Source of the DNA: an uncultured Bacteroidales bacterium | GTDB lineage: Bacteria > Bacteroidota > Bacteroidia > Bacteroidales > F082 | Reading direction: 5' to 3' | NCBI GenBank assembly: GCA_947303395.1 | Contig: CAMYYD010000006.1 | Location: 110,877 to 174,876 of the forward strand | Length of the DNA stretch: 64,000 nucleotides | In this document: positions 53,150 to 61,557 of the stretch, piece by piece | Layout: each line of letters opens with the position of its first letter | How positions within the stretch are numbered: position 1 is the first letter of the stretch | Notes under the pieces: model-generated | What the model was told of the DNA's origin: nothing | Databases searched by the model: none | The model's input: only the letters and a program-made list of their open reading frames with translations | Program-made: the position numbers and the translations under genes

Positions 53150-53344
53150 ATGCCTAAAATGAAAACAAAATCCGCTGCCAAGAAACGTTTCAGAATCACT
53201 GGCACCGGTTTAGTAAAGAGAAAGCACGCTTATCACAGCCACATTTTGACAAAGAAGACCAACAAACGTAAACGCGCTTTAGGTCATCAGACAATTGTGG
53301 AGCAGGCCAACATGGCAGCTGTAAGAGAAATGCTTCTCATGTAA
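53150..53344 (+). CDS. rpmI: 50S ribosomal protein L35
   Basis: 64 residues ([20 protein letters not shown]) with the L35 signature [20 protein letters not shown]. Lies 38 bases after infC in the same operon. Confidence 0.95.
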   Translation: MPKMKTKSAAKKRFRITGTGLVKRKHAYHSHILTKKTNKRKRALGHQTIVEQANMAAVREMLLM

Positions 53345-53366
53345 TCAACAAAATTGTTTAACTCTT

Positions 53367-53411
53367 GTTAGAGCGGAAGAAAGTTCCCGGGAAGATGCGG
53401 GGCGCTCTAAC
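53367..53411 (+). promoter_or_regulatory. Hairpin in the rpmI-rplT gap (candidate L20 binding site)
   Basis: GTTAGAGCG (53367-53375) pairs exactly with CGCTCTAAC (53403-53411); the loop contains GGAAGAAAGTTCCCGGG, with further partial pairing. It is purine-rich and lies 19 bases before the rplT start. L20 represses its own operon through RNA structures in other bacteria, so a regulatory role is plausible. Confidence 0.6.
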
Positions 53412-53430
53412 GGATAAAAATTAGAAAATT

Positions 53431-53775
53431 ATGCCAAGATCAGTAAATGCAGTCGCTTCAAGAGCAAGACGCAAAAAAGTATTAAAACAGACGAAGGGAC
53501 AGTTCAGCGCACGTAAGAACGTCTGGACAGTGGCCAAGAACTCTTGGGAAAAGGGTTTGACCTACGCCTATCGTGACAGAAAGGCCAAGAAACGTGATTT
53601 CAGAAGCCTTTGGATTGTACGTATCAATGCCGCAGCACATGAGTACGGTATGACATACAGTACATTCATGGGTAAGATTCATGCTGCCAACATCGACTTG
53701 AACCGCAAGGTTTTAGCCGACCTGGCTTTGAACAACCCGGAAGCTTTCAAAGCTATTGTTGAAAAAATAAAATAA
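53431..53775 (+). CDS. rplT: 50S ribosomal protein L20
   Basis: 114 residues ([20 protein letters not shown]). [30 protein letters not shown] and [23 protein letters not shown] are standard L20. Last gene of the operon, with a terminator 20 bases after the stop. Confidence 0.96.
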   Translation: MPRSVNAVASRARRKKVLKQTKGQFSARKNVWTVAKNSWEKGLTYAYRDRKAKKRDFRSLWIVRINAAAHEYGMTYSTFMGKIHAANIDLNRKVLADLALNNPEAFKAIVEKIK

Positions 53776-53793
53776 TGTTTTCAAAGAATGAGT

Positions 53794-53825
53794 GGTAAAA
53801 AGAGCCCGCAGGGATGCGGGCTTTT
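53794..53825. terminator. Terminator between rplT and the DUF4301 gene
   Basis: AAAAAGAGCCCGC, AGGGAT, GCGGGCTTTTTT, usable in both directions for convergent genes. Confidence 0.9.
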
Positions 53826-53830
53826 TTGTT

Positions 53831-55330
53831 TTACCCTTGATGCGTCTCCCTCAGCAAGTCATTGACCGTCTTCACCGGGTTGAACGTCAGAATCGGGACT
53901 TCGACGAAGATGGTGATCCAGTCGGCCATGGCACCGTTCCAGAGGCCTGGGAGTTCCATAGCTTTCAGGTCTTTGCCGTCTTTCGACTTCATCGATATGA
54001 AGCCTGTTTCAGGATCGACGTAATCTGGGAGGTTGAACGAGTTGCCCTTGAAATCCTGGGTGGCGCAGACCAAATCAACCGGGTTGAAGTGGGTTGAGGA
54101 GCGGAACATCGCTTCCTGCTTCTCGTTTTTGTGGTCGATCTGCGACGACTCGACAATCTGAAGCGAGATCTCGTCGCTGCTGTTGCGAGTGAAATAAGGA
54201 CCTCCGCCAGGCTCGCCCTCGTTTTTTACCATGCCGCACACGCGCATCGGGCGGTTGAGCTTGCCATAAAGAAAGTCGATCTTCTCGATTTCGTTGTAGG
54301 TGCTGAAAAAATCGGGGATGTCGATCATCAGCTTGTCTTTCGCAAAAGCGGTGATTTCGTCGAGTTCCTCGTTGGTGACATTGCCGTCGTCGAGCATCTC
54401 GAGGTATTCGAACTGTTGCTGCTGCAGGCGGAAGAGATATCCGCCGAGTACCTTTTTATATTCATAGGTGGTCGCCTTGAAACGGTCAGGAACCACATTG
54501 TCGATATTCTTTATGAAGATGATTTCCTTGTGTAAGTCGTTGAGGTTCTGTATCAAAGCACCGTGACCGCCCGGACGGAATACCAGCTTGCCGTCCTTGT
54601 CGTGGAACGGCTCGTTGTTCATATCGACGGCGATTGTGTCGGTAGAAGGTTTCTGCACCGAGAAACCAATCTCGTACTTGATTCCGAACTGTTTTTCGTA
54701 TTTCGGCAGCACGTAGTTCACAATCTTCTTGAAGATGTCGAGATGCTCCTGTGATACAGTGAAATGCAGCTTCGCCACCTCGCCGTTGTTGCTGTATTCA
54801 GCAGCTTCCGCGAGATGCTCCTCCATCGCGAGACGGGCAGAATTGCCGTATTTGTGAAACTTCAACAATGCCTTCGGAAGATTACCGTAATTCATGCCGT
54901 CGGCGTTGAGCAGGGTATCGACAATCTCTTGATACTCTTTGTTTTCCAACATCTTTTCGATATTCTTGCCCTTAGCTTGAAGCTGGCATTTCAAGTCATT
55001 GAAAAATGCGAAATTATGAATACCTTTTATAAAAGTCTCGACCGCCTCTGGCTTCATGGCGTAAAGGTCCTTGAACATTCGGCTCGCCGCGCCCGAAGCA
55101 GGCACGAATTTGATGATATCGTAGTATTTTTTGTCCTCGTCGAACTGCCTGACAAGGTCTTTTATCTCATTTTCGTTGAAACGGACGATGCCTTTCCCAA
55201 TTGTGGCAGGTGCGATGAGGTCGCTGAAAGCAAATCCGTTTTTAAACTGAACTATCTGATTTTCAACTTGTTGTGCTGAAATTCCCAAAGCTTCGAGTTG
55301 CTGTTTGTCGGCAGAAGAGAGTGTTGTCAT
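53831..55330 (-). CDS. DUF4301 family protein
   Basis: 499 residues, matching DUF4301, a Bacteroidota family. The N-terminal loop IIKFVPASGAASRMFKDL looks like the glycine-rich nucleotide-binding loop of sugar nucleotidyltransferases, and FRPGGHGALIQNLNDL, then MVKNEGEPGGGPYF and ESSQIDHK resemble parts of UDP-sugar pyrophosphorylase-like enzymes. A nucleotidyltransferase activity is inference. Its promoter (TAACTTTG, minus, 55352-55359) is 22 bases from the start codon. Confidence 0.85.
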   Translation of the reverse strand: MTTLSSADKQQLEALGISAQQVENQIVQFKNGFAFSDLIAPATIGKGIVRFNENEIKDLVRQFDEDKKYYDIIKFVPASGAASRMFKDLYAMKPEAVETFIKGIHNFAFFNDLKCQLQAKGKNIEKMLENKEYQEIVDTLLNADGMNYGNLPKALLKFHKYGNSARLAMEEHLAEAAEYSNNGEVAKLHFTVSQEHLDIFKKIVNYVLPKYEKQFGIKYEIGFSVQKPSTDTIAVDMNNEPFHDKDGKLVFRPGGHGALIQNLNDLHKEIIFIKNIDNVVPDRFKATTYEYKKVLGGYLFRLQQQQFEYLEMLDDGNVTNEELDEITAFAKDKLMIDIPDFFSTYNEIEKIDFLYGKLNRPMRVCGMVKNEGEPGGGPYFTRNSSDEISLQIVESSQIDHKNEKQEAMFRSSTHFNPVDLVCATQDFKGNSFNLPDYVDPETGFISMKSKDGKDLKAMELPGLWNGAMADWITIFVEVPILTFNPVKTVNDLLRETHQG

Positions 55331-55351
55331 GATATCAAAATTTAATCTTTA

Positions 55352-55430
55352 CAAAGTTATAGCATTTTTTTATTAAAAAGAAAAATTTTTTGAAAAATGT
55401 TGACAAAGTTCGAAAATAGGTGTAATTTTG
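55352..55430. promoter_or_regulatory. Divergent promoters of DUF4301 gene and ferritin
   Basis: Minus-strand TAACTTTG at 55352-55359; plus-strand TAATTTTG at 55423-55430 with TTGACA near 55400. No obvious Fur-type operator was seen. Confidence 0.6.
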
Positions 55431-55467
55431 CGTATCAAAATGAAGTTTAACTTTAAAAATTAATGAT

Positions 55468-55977
55468 ATGAACAAGAAGATTGAAGACGCAATCAATGCG
55501 CAGATTAATGCTGAGTTATGGTCGGCATACCTTTATTTGTCAATGGGAACCAACTTCCGCGCGAAGGGTTTGGACGGCATCGCCAACTGGTTTGAGGTTC
55601 AGTTCAAGGAGGAGCAGGACCACGCCATGATTTTCTACAAATACATGCAGAGCCGTGGCGCACGCGTGGTTTTGAAGCCTATCGCGAAGGTGCAGACCGA
55701 CTGGAAATCGCCGGTTGAGGCATTTGAAGACACACTCGCTCACGAGAAGAAAGTGACCGAAATGATTCACAAAATCAATGAGTTAGCTATCAAGGAAAAA
55801 GATTACGCAACCCAGAACCGCATGGTGTGGTTTGTTGATGAGCAGGTTGAAGAAGAGGAAGAGGCCGGCAAGAACCTCGAGGCTTTGAAGGCTATCGGCG
55901 ACAACGCTCTCGGACTGTTTATGTTCGATAAGGAATTGGGTGGTCGCGAATATCACAAACCATCAGCATTGAAATAA
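55468..55977 (+). CDS. ftnA: Ferritin (non-haem iron storage)
   Basis: 169 residues, four-helix ferritin. Ferroxidase-type residues are visible in AELWSAYLYLSMGTNF (Glu17), VQFKEEQDHAMIFYKYM (Glu50, His53-type) and MVWFVDEQVEEEEEAGKN. It stores iron as a mineral in a 24-mer shell in the cytoplasm. Monocistronic, with its own promoter. Downstream there is only a 30-bp palindrome before the convergent fucosidase gene. Confidence 0.94.
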   Translation: MNKKIEDAINAQINAELWSAYLYLSMGTNFRAKGLDGIANWFEVQFKEEQDHAMIFYKYMQSRGARVVLKPIAKVQTDWKSPVEAFEDTLAHEKKVTEMIHKINELAIKEKDYATQNRMVWFVDEQVEEEEEAGKNLEALKAIGDNALGLFMFDKELGGREYHKPSALK

Positions 55978-56000
55978 CGCATTGGTTTTGAACGATTGAT

Positions 56001-56030
56001 TGTAGAGACGTGCCATGGCGCGTCTCTACA
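56001..56030. repeat. 30-bp palindrome TGTAGAGACG...CGTCTCTACA
   Basis: TGTAGAGACGTGCCATGGCG and CGTCTCTACA: palindromic at all but one pair. It sits between ferritin and fucosidase and may act as a terminator for both. Related copies: 57432-57461 and 62083-62112. Confidence 0.85.
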
Positions 56031-56038
56031 TGTTTTTA

Positions 56039-57526
56039 TTAACGTTTACGTAAAATAATACGATTCAATTCCAATCCCAACGGCTCGAGCGGATTGCAGT
56101 GTTCTGCCTGATCGAGAACGATATAATTATATCCTTCTTTTATTAATAAGGTGCCGAAATAGGAGGTCTGCAGCATACGGTCAACGCCAGGAAGCACGCG
56201 CGTTGTTGAGACTCCATTGCAGGTGAGTGTATATTCTTTGGCATCGTTTTCGGGTTTATAGACGACGAAAACATCGTATTCGCCGGAGGTTTGGGAGTCG
56301 AGTTGCCATGAGAGCCATGAATTGGGCTGCACGCTCATGTAGCCGGTGCCGTCGATGGCGGCGTGAGGCTTGCAATCTTGAGGCGTCAGAGTGGGGATGT
56401 GGCCGTCTTTGCCGACGCCAATGATGCAGTCGATAGGGCAGGGCTGGAGATGATTTAGAGTATCTGGATTTTCTAGTAAAAATTGACCAATGCCATTTAA
56501 TACATCTTTCTCATAATCAATCACTTTGCCAGTGCCATCAGGACCGATGTTTAGCAGATAATTACCGCCGTTGACGACGGTTGTCAGAAGGCGTTGTTTT
56601 TGAGTCTCAATCTGTTGGCTGAGTTCTGGGCGCTCAATCCACGATTTGTAACCCCATGAGTTATAAAGCGATGTGGGGTTGTCCCAATAGATGTCGCCGT
56701 ACGATGACACGTTGCCGTTGTCGGGTAGCGTCATGTAATCGCCCATGTTGTTCATGATGCGGCCGTTGATAAGGCATTGAGGCTGAATGTTTTTCACTGT
56801 CTCGCGGAAACGATGGCTCTGTTCGGGAGTTACGAGACCCATATCGAACCACAAAGTGTATATGTCGCCGTAGTTTGTGAGCAGCTCAGTGAGTTGAGCC
56901 ACGATATAATCCTCAAGTTCTGGAGTTATTATCTCGAGTGGCGAATAAACCTGATTCACATATTCGGTGCAATTTGTCGTTGAATCCGGCTCGAGGCGCG
57001 GGATTCCGTAAGGAAAATGCCAGTCGGGGAGGGAATAGTAGAAGCCGAGTTTCATCCCGTGGCGATGGCAGGCATTGGCGAGTTCTTTCACTATGTCTTT
57101 GCCGTAAGGCGTGAAGTCAACTATGTCATAATCAGTGGTTTGCGTGTCGAACATACAGAATCCGTCGTGATGTTTTGTGGTGAAAACGATATATTTCATG
57201 CCGGCGTTTTTGGCGAGAAGCACGATATCATCGGCGTTGAAATCGGTAGGGTTGAATTCCCTTGCCACCGCTTCATATTCAGGAATGGTAATCCTCGCAT
57301 GGTTCATTATCTGCTCGGCGTAATACGGAATTTTCTCGCCTTTCCATACACCGCCTAATTTTGAATACACACCAAAATGGATAAAGAGGCCGAAATGGTC
57401 GGCGCGGAATTCTTCCAATGCGGTTTCGGTCTGTAGGGACGTGGCGCGCCGCGTCCGTACATCATCATTGCAGGAAATCACAAGCAACGATAGAATTATT
57501 GTGATTATTAAGAGATATTTTTTCAT
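56039..57526 (-). CDS. Alpha-L-fucosidase, GH29, lipoprotein
   Basis: 495 residues from the ATG at 57526 (MKKYLLIITIILSLLVISC), a lipoprotein signal. GH29 features: FRADHFGLFIHFGVYS, AGMKYIVFTTKHHDGFCMFD, GFYYSLPDWHFP, the nucleophile-type Asp in TLWFDMG and GNYLLNIGPDGTGKV. It removes alpha-linked fucose from host or plant glycans, acting in the periplasm or at the cell surface. A C-terminal beta-sandwich binding module follows (about 380-495). Right after the lipobox the residues DVRTRRATSLQ are encoded by an inserted 30-bp palindrome. No SusC/SusD pair is nearby. Confidence 0.9.
   Translation of the reverse strand: MKKYLLIITIILSLLVISCNDDVRTRRATSLQTETALEEFRADHFGLFIHFGVYSKLGGVWKGEKIPYYAEQIMNHARITIPEYEAVAREFNPTDFNADDIVLLAKNAGMKYIVFTTKHHDGFCMFDTQTTDYDIVDFTPYGKDIVKELANACHRHGMKLGFYYSLPDWHFPYGIPRLEPDSTTNCTEYVNQVYSPLEIITPELEDYIVAQLTELLTNYGDIYTLWFDMGLVTPEQSHRFRETVKNIQPQCLINGRIMNNMGDYMTLPDNGNVSSYGDIYWDNPTSLYNSWGYKSWIERPELSQQIETQKQRLLTTVVNGGNYLLNIGPDGTGKVIDYEKDVLNGIGQFLLENPDTLNHLQPCPIDCIIGVGKDGHIPTLTPQDCKPHAAIDGTGYMSVQPNSWLSWQLDSQTSGEYDVFVVYKPENDAKEYTLTCNGVSTTRVLPGVDRMLQTSYFGTLLIKEGYNYIVLDQAEHCNPLEPLGLELNRIILRKR
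57432..57461. repeat. 30-bp palindrome inserted in the fucosidase coding sequence
   Basis: TGTAGGGACGTGGCGCGCCG and CGTCCGTACA, palindromic except at two pairs around a GGCGCGCC core. It is translated (minus strand) as VRTRRATSLQ, 4 residues after the lipid-anchored Cys, in the flexible linker. Confidence 0.8.
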
Positions 57527-57537
57527 AATGAAATCAA

Positions 57538-57858
57538 TTATTTTTTCCTTTTCGGTTTCTGTAATTGCAGCTCCTTGCATGTTGTTTTTACCAGTTCCGA
57601 CATATAGTCGCGGTCGTCGACATCTTCAATGAAGAAGTAGTCTTTTGCTCCGTCGTAGGGTGGGCGCATATCGACAATGCGAAGCATAGCCCGACCGGCT
57701 TCTGTCGGTTTCAGATAGAAACAGTTGTCGCAAATGAGGCCGAAGATTGTACCGTCGCAATAAATGCCGTAGTCGCCAAACATCTTTTTGACCATGATTT
57801 CGCTAGCCCCTTCGCATTGGTCGGCGATATATTGTACATAATTGAGATTGCTTGCCAT
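57538..57858 (-). CDS. TfoX/Sxy N-terminal domain protein
   Basis: 106 residues with the TfoX_N pattern: MVKKMFGDYGIYCDGTIFGLICDNCFYLKP, AKDYFFIEDVDDRDYMSELV. In Proteobacteria full-length TfoX activates competence genes; short stand-alone domains like this are widespread and of unknown role. It ends 12 bases before the fucosidase start, so the two may be cotranscribed. Confidence 0.85.
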   Translation of the reverse strand: MASNLNYVQYIADQCEGASEIMVKKMFGDYGIYCDGTIFGLICDNCFYLKPTEAGRAMLRIVDMRPPYDGAKDYFFIEDVDDRDYMSELVKTTCKELQLQKPKRKK

Positions 57859-57911
57859 GATGAAATTTTTTGCAAAATATTAATTCTTTGATGTAGTATA
57901 TTATTGAAACT

Positions 57912-60665
57912 TTATATTTGTAATATGCTTTTTAATAAGTCTATAATCTTTTCTTTTTCTCCACTCTCGTTTGTTCGCAATCTAAGTAATGGGAGACCAT
58001 AAATTTCAAGAATATGATTTTTTAATGTATCACGACGATGCTGTACCGTATCATTTTTGTGAAATGTATATCCGTCAGTTTCAATAGCCATTATTGGTTT
58101 TTTTGTAACATGGTTTATTATAAGGAAATCAAGATGTGTGCAATAATTAAATATATACTTGGTTTCTTCCTCGTTCAATAATGACCAATTGCGAATAACA
58201 CTGCGCAATGGTGTGTGGCATAATATACCAAGATGCCTATATTCGGGATATTCTGATAATATGGATTCAAGCAATGAGTATGTGAGATTCTCTGAGTCAT
58301 ATTCAGATATTTTTTTATGATCAGCTAAAAATCGCATTCGCTCATTTGTATAATGGCTATATAGATAGTCAAAAATTGAGTTGATTTTGCTATCTGTAAC
58401 AGTCATGTTATTGTATTGGATGTACTCGATTAAATCGCTTATATTGCCTTTGCGCTCTTGTTCGTTTCCTGATACAACTAAGATAAAGCGCTTTTTTGCT
58501 CGGGAGATAGCAACATTAATAAGATTAGTATCATTACTAAATGATGTGATTTGGTCGTCAACAACACTCATTATTATATTGTCTTTTTCTCTACCTTGAT
58601 ACTTATGAATTGTTGCCGTTTCAATATTAGGTAACTGATGAATACACTCATTAACTTGATTGTTGTATGGCGTAATAATACCAATATCTCCGTTTGTATC
58701 TAAGAGAGGCAACACTTCACTTTTGATTACATCTATCTCACGTTGATTATAATGGTTGTATTCGTGGTGGCCGCAAACGGTTTTGATAGCCATCATAACG
58801 TCTTTTTCATTATGATCCTCTGTCATTATTAGTAGATTACCACCATAAAAGCGTTGATTACAATAATTGATAATTGTTGGATGACAACGATAATGTTCGC
58901 GTAAAAGTGTTTGAGTTACGTCAGGAATTATAGAACATAAAGACTGCAAAAAACTGTAATCAGCACAGTTGTATCCTTTTGCAACATTATATTCTTTGAA
59001 AATGCCATCTAGTTTTATTTTGTCCTCATCTGTTACTACATTAGGAAGTTGCATGGTGTCACCAACAATAACCGCGTTTTTGGCACAAGTCAATGCTAAT
59101 GCTCCTGTTTCGATGGAAACTTGTGATGCTTCATCCATAATTATATAGTCATAGATTTGGTCTGGAATGGCTGTTCTTGCAGAGAAAGTTGTACTGAGTA
59201 TAACAGGATAATTCTTGCAAAACTCTTCAGGATTGCGGTGTATATCTTTGACTTCATTCAATGACAAATGACGATTGTTCTCATATTTTTCATGCAACTT
59301 GTCTTTTAATAAAGCCATTGATAATTCTGAAAGATGATCAGACAATGATTTCGCATTTGTAGATGATAGTGCTGCTTCTATTTCTGTGATGCGATTTGAC
59401 AATTCTTTTTGTTTCACAATTAAATATAAAGATTGTAATTCGACTAAAACATTATGCATTTTATCCGAATACAATGAAGCTTTTATACCAAGAAGATGCT
59501 TCCCTATAAGACTTAGCTTAGCTAATTTAATCCGTTTAAATAATTTACGAAAATAACTGGATTTAATACTAATGCTATTGTTGAATTCTTGATATTGCAA
59601 CCATAGATCCATCAAACGATTAGATTTTACGCCTGCTTTGGGTTTGTAATCGTTATCTTTGATCTTGTTGTCTGTTTTGAAATGTTGCCATTCTATTTCA
59701 ATGGCTTTTAGTTCTTGTTTGCAATTAGCTAATTCTTCTTGAAGTGAAAATACATCGCGTAATTTGGATAGCGTAGCAGATGTTGACTCAATAATCTTTG
59801 TTTTGTCATTATTATTAATCGCCCATGAATGAAGCTCTTGTGGAATAGAAGGCAGGCTCTTTATAAAATTTTCCTTATTTTCCCTTTTACCTAATGATGC
59901 AACTATAAAACCCAATCCATACTTTTGAAGTTTCTCCATAACATTAAGCGTGGCGGAATTGTTGTTTGATACAACCATTACGGTTTGGTCACGCATGAGT
60001 ATATTGGCAATGATATTTAAAATGGTTTGGGTCTTACCTGTTCCGGGGGGACCTTGAATTACACTGATTTGTTGGACCATTGCCGCTTTAACAGCATTTG
60101 CTTGACTGGCATTACATCCAAAAGGATAAATTATATTTGATGCACTTTTAAATTCTTGCTTGTATTTTTTAGCGTCAAGATATGGCGCAATTGCCAATGA
60201 TTTATCAATAAAATCTATCTTCGCGTAGAGCGAAGGAAGTATCCCGCCATGCTCCTCATCTTTACCTAGATCATTAACTTGAGATATGCGTTTGAGATAA
60301 TCAAAGGCGTTGCAGGCAATATTATCTGCCAGACAAGATTCAACTACTTGAATAGTTCCGTGTAAATAATCTTCTATGTAACCATTAGTATATGTTATTC
60401 GCCAATGTGTTAGATCCTGTTGCTTAAATGAGAGTATATCTGTTACATTTCTTTGTGCTTGCCCATTAATATAAACTTTATTGTGAAGAGGATCATGCCA
60501 TGTTGCATTAGTTAACCAAATGACATCATTGTTGCGATAATGAAAAATACTAGGACTGTTTTTATATTTGACGGCATAAACACCATTTGCACACAATTCA
60601 ATCTTATCTATCTGAAGTGTTTTAGGTTGACCTTTGATGATAATAAAACCTTGTAATGCTGTCAT
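57912..60665 (-). CDS. Fused SF1 (Upf1-like) helicase and PD-(D/E)XK nuclease, defence candidate
   Basis: 917 residues from the ATG at 60665; a longer frame to 60734 runs past the promoter TAATTTTG (minus, 60693-60700). Helicase motifs: Walker A QGPPGTGKTQTILNI (near 205), MDEASQVSIETGAL (motif II), VGDTMQLP (III), LREHYRCHP (IV), TIHKYQGREKDNIIMS (V) and NVAISRAKKRF (VI). A coiled-coil-rich insert lies between motifs I and II. The C-terminal about 110 residues (HLDFLIINH, PIMAIETDGYTFH, then RRDTLKNHILEIYGLPLLRL) match the DUF2726-type nuclease fold. AT-rich codon use unlike its neighbours. Single-gene helicase-nuclease fusions are frequent in anti-phage systems; that role is inference. Confidence 0.82.
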   Translation of the reverse strand: MTALQGFIIIKGQPKTLQIDKIELCANGVYAVKYKNSPSIFHYRNNDVIWLTNATWHDPLHNKVYINGQAQRNVTDILSFKQQDLTHWRITYTNGYIEDYLHGTIQVVESCLADNIACNAFDYLKRISQVNDLGKDEEHGGILPSLYAKIDFIDKSLAIAPYLDAKKYKQEFKSASNIIYPFGCNASQANAVKAAMVQQISVIQGPPGTGKTQTILNIIANILMRDQTVMVVSNNNSATLNVMEKLQKYGLGFIVASLGKRENKENFIKSLPSIPQELHSWAINNNDKTKIIESTSATLSKLRDVFSLQEELANCKQELKAIEIEWQHFKTDNKIKDNDYKPKAGVKSNRLMDLWLQYQEFNNSISIKSSYFRKLFKRIKLAKLSLIGKHLLGIKASLYSDKMHNVLVELQSLYLIVKQKELSNRITEIEAALSSTNAKSLSDHLSELSMALLKDKLHEKYENNRHLSLNEVKDIHRNPEEFCKNYPVILSTTFSARTAIPDQIYDYIIMDEASQVSIETGALALTCAKNAVIVGDTMQLPNVVTDEDKIKLDGIFKEYNVAKGYNCADYSFLQSLCSIIPDVTQTLLREHYRCHPTIINYCNQRFYGGNLLIMTEDHNEKDVMMAIKTVCGHHEYNHYNQREIDVIKSEVLPLLDTNGDIGIITPYNNQVNECIHQLPNIETATIHKYQGREKDNIIMSVVDDQITSFSNDTNLINVAISRAKKRFILVVSGNEQERKGNISDLIEYIQYNNMTVTDSKINSIFDYLYSHYTNERMRFLADHKKISEYDSENLTYSLLESILSEYPEYRHLGILCHTPLRSVIRNWSLLNEEETKYIFNYCTHLDFLIINHVTKKPIMAIETDGYTFHKNDTVQHRRDTLKNHILEIYGLPLLRLRTNESGEKEKIIDLLKSILQI

Positions 60666-60692
60666 AAATAAAAATATAAAACGATACGAGTG

Positions 60693-60774
60693 CAAAATTA
60701 CAAATAATTTTAAAAAATATTTAACAATAATCAATTAAATACATTGACAAATAACACAATTTGTCGTATCTTTG
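60693..60774. promoter_or_regulatory. Divergent promoters of the helicase-nuclease and the four-helix-bundle gene
   Basis: Minus-strand TAATTTTG at 60693-60700; plus-strand TATCTTTG at 60767-60774 with TTGACA near 60744. The plus-strand leader (60775-60889) contains several in-frame ATGs, including 60824; no structure is evident. Confidence 0.6.
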
Positions 60775-60889
60775 TCCCCGATTATGAACCATAACTAAAG
60801 AGCATCGTAAAACAAAATGAAAAATGGGATGGGGAGTTCGCAGGATGGCGAAAGGATTTATTATTGTTAAATGTTTAAAAATGAAATGT

Positions 60890-61480
60890 ATGACGAAAAA
60901 TGAGTTTTACGAGAAAAATGGCATAAATAAAACGAATAAAAAATTCATTCCTCAACGAGGAGATTATAGAAACCTCAGGGTTTATCAACTTGGAAACTGC
61001 ATTTATGCGCTAACATACGCGTTTGCGCATCGGCATCTGGAAAAAGGCGACCGCACAAGAGATCAGATGATTCAGGCGGCTCGAAGTGGAAAACAAAACA
61101 TTGCCGAAGGCAGTGTGGATGGCGCCTCATCGGCTGAAATGGAAATCAAACTGACGATTGTCGCGAAAGGCAGTATGCACGAGCTTCGGATAGATTATGA
61201 AGACTTTTTACTTGCTCGCGGTCTTAAAAAATGGTCAATTGATGACCCGAGGACACGGCAAGTGAGAATTTATTGTAAAAAGCATATGGATCCTGAAGAA
61301 TATCGGTTGGCTGTGGAGACGCGCTCGGCGGAAACGATTGCAAATATTGCGATAACAATGCTGCATCAGTTTGATGTGATGATAACAAGTTTGATAGAAT
61401 CGCAAAAGAGGCGGTTTTTGCAAGAGGGCGGAATTAAGGAGCAGATGTATAAGGCGAGGGTCGAAAACAAGAAGTTGTAG
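60890..61480 (+). CDS. Four-helix-bundle suffix-domain protein
   Basis: 196 residues from the ATG at 60890 (MTKNEFYEKNGINK); a start at 60824 is in frame but less likely. Core segment YRNLRVYQLGNCIYALTYAFAHRHL, QMIQAARSGKQNIAEGSVDGASSAEMEIKLTIVAKGSMHELRIDYEDFL is the four-helix-bundle (S23/Avd-like) pattern, with the suffix-domain C-terminal extension (DEIYRTVAIETR-like PEEYRLAVETRSAETIANI). Relatives include the diversity-generating-retroelement accessory protein Avd, but no reverse transcriptase or template repeat is seen here. Function unknown. The stop codon is followed at once by a palindromic repeat. Confidence 0.85.
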   Translation: MTKNEFYEKNGINKTNKKFIPQRGDYRNLRVYQLGNCIYALTYAFAHRHLEKGDRTRDQMIQAARSGKQNIAEGSVDGASSAEMEIKLTIVAKGSMHELRIDYEDFLLARGLKKWSIDDPRTRQVRIYCKKHMDPEEYRLAVETRSAETIANIAITMLHQFDVMITSLIESQKRRFLQEGGIKEQMYKARVENKKL

Positions 61481-61527
61481 TATCTCGGAGTTCTCAGAGT
61501 GCTCTGAGCTCTCCGAGAACTCTGAGA
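61481..61527. repeat. CTCGGAGTTCTCAGAG-type inverted repeat directly after a stop codon
   Basis: CTCGGAGTTCTCAGAG (61484-61499) is inverted with two mismatches at 61502-61517, followed by AACTCTGAGA. It begins right after the TAG of the four-helix-bundle gene. Confidence 0.75.
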
Positions 61528-61530
61528 CAT

Positions 61531-61556
61531 AACGCAGAGCCGCTTTGCGGTGCGTT
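61531..61556. terminator. Hairpin AACGCAGAGCCGC-TTT-GCGGTGCGTT
   Basis: AACGCA/TGCGTT outer and CCGC/GCGG inner stems, ending 2 bases before the stop triplet of the acetyltransferase gene (minus). It may terminate the convergent genes. Confidence 0.55.
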
Positions 61557-61557
61557 C

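Noticed and set aside
60890..61480. Diversity-generating retroelement (Avd-like protein)
   Set aside because: No reverse transcriptase, template repeat or variable-region gene in the window.
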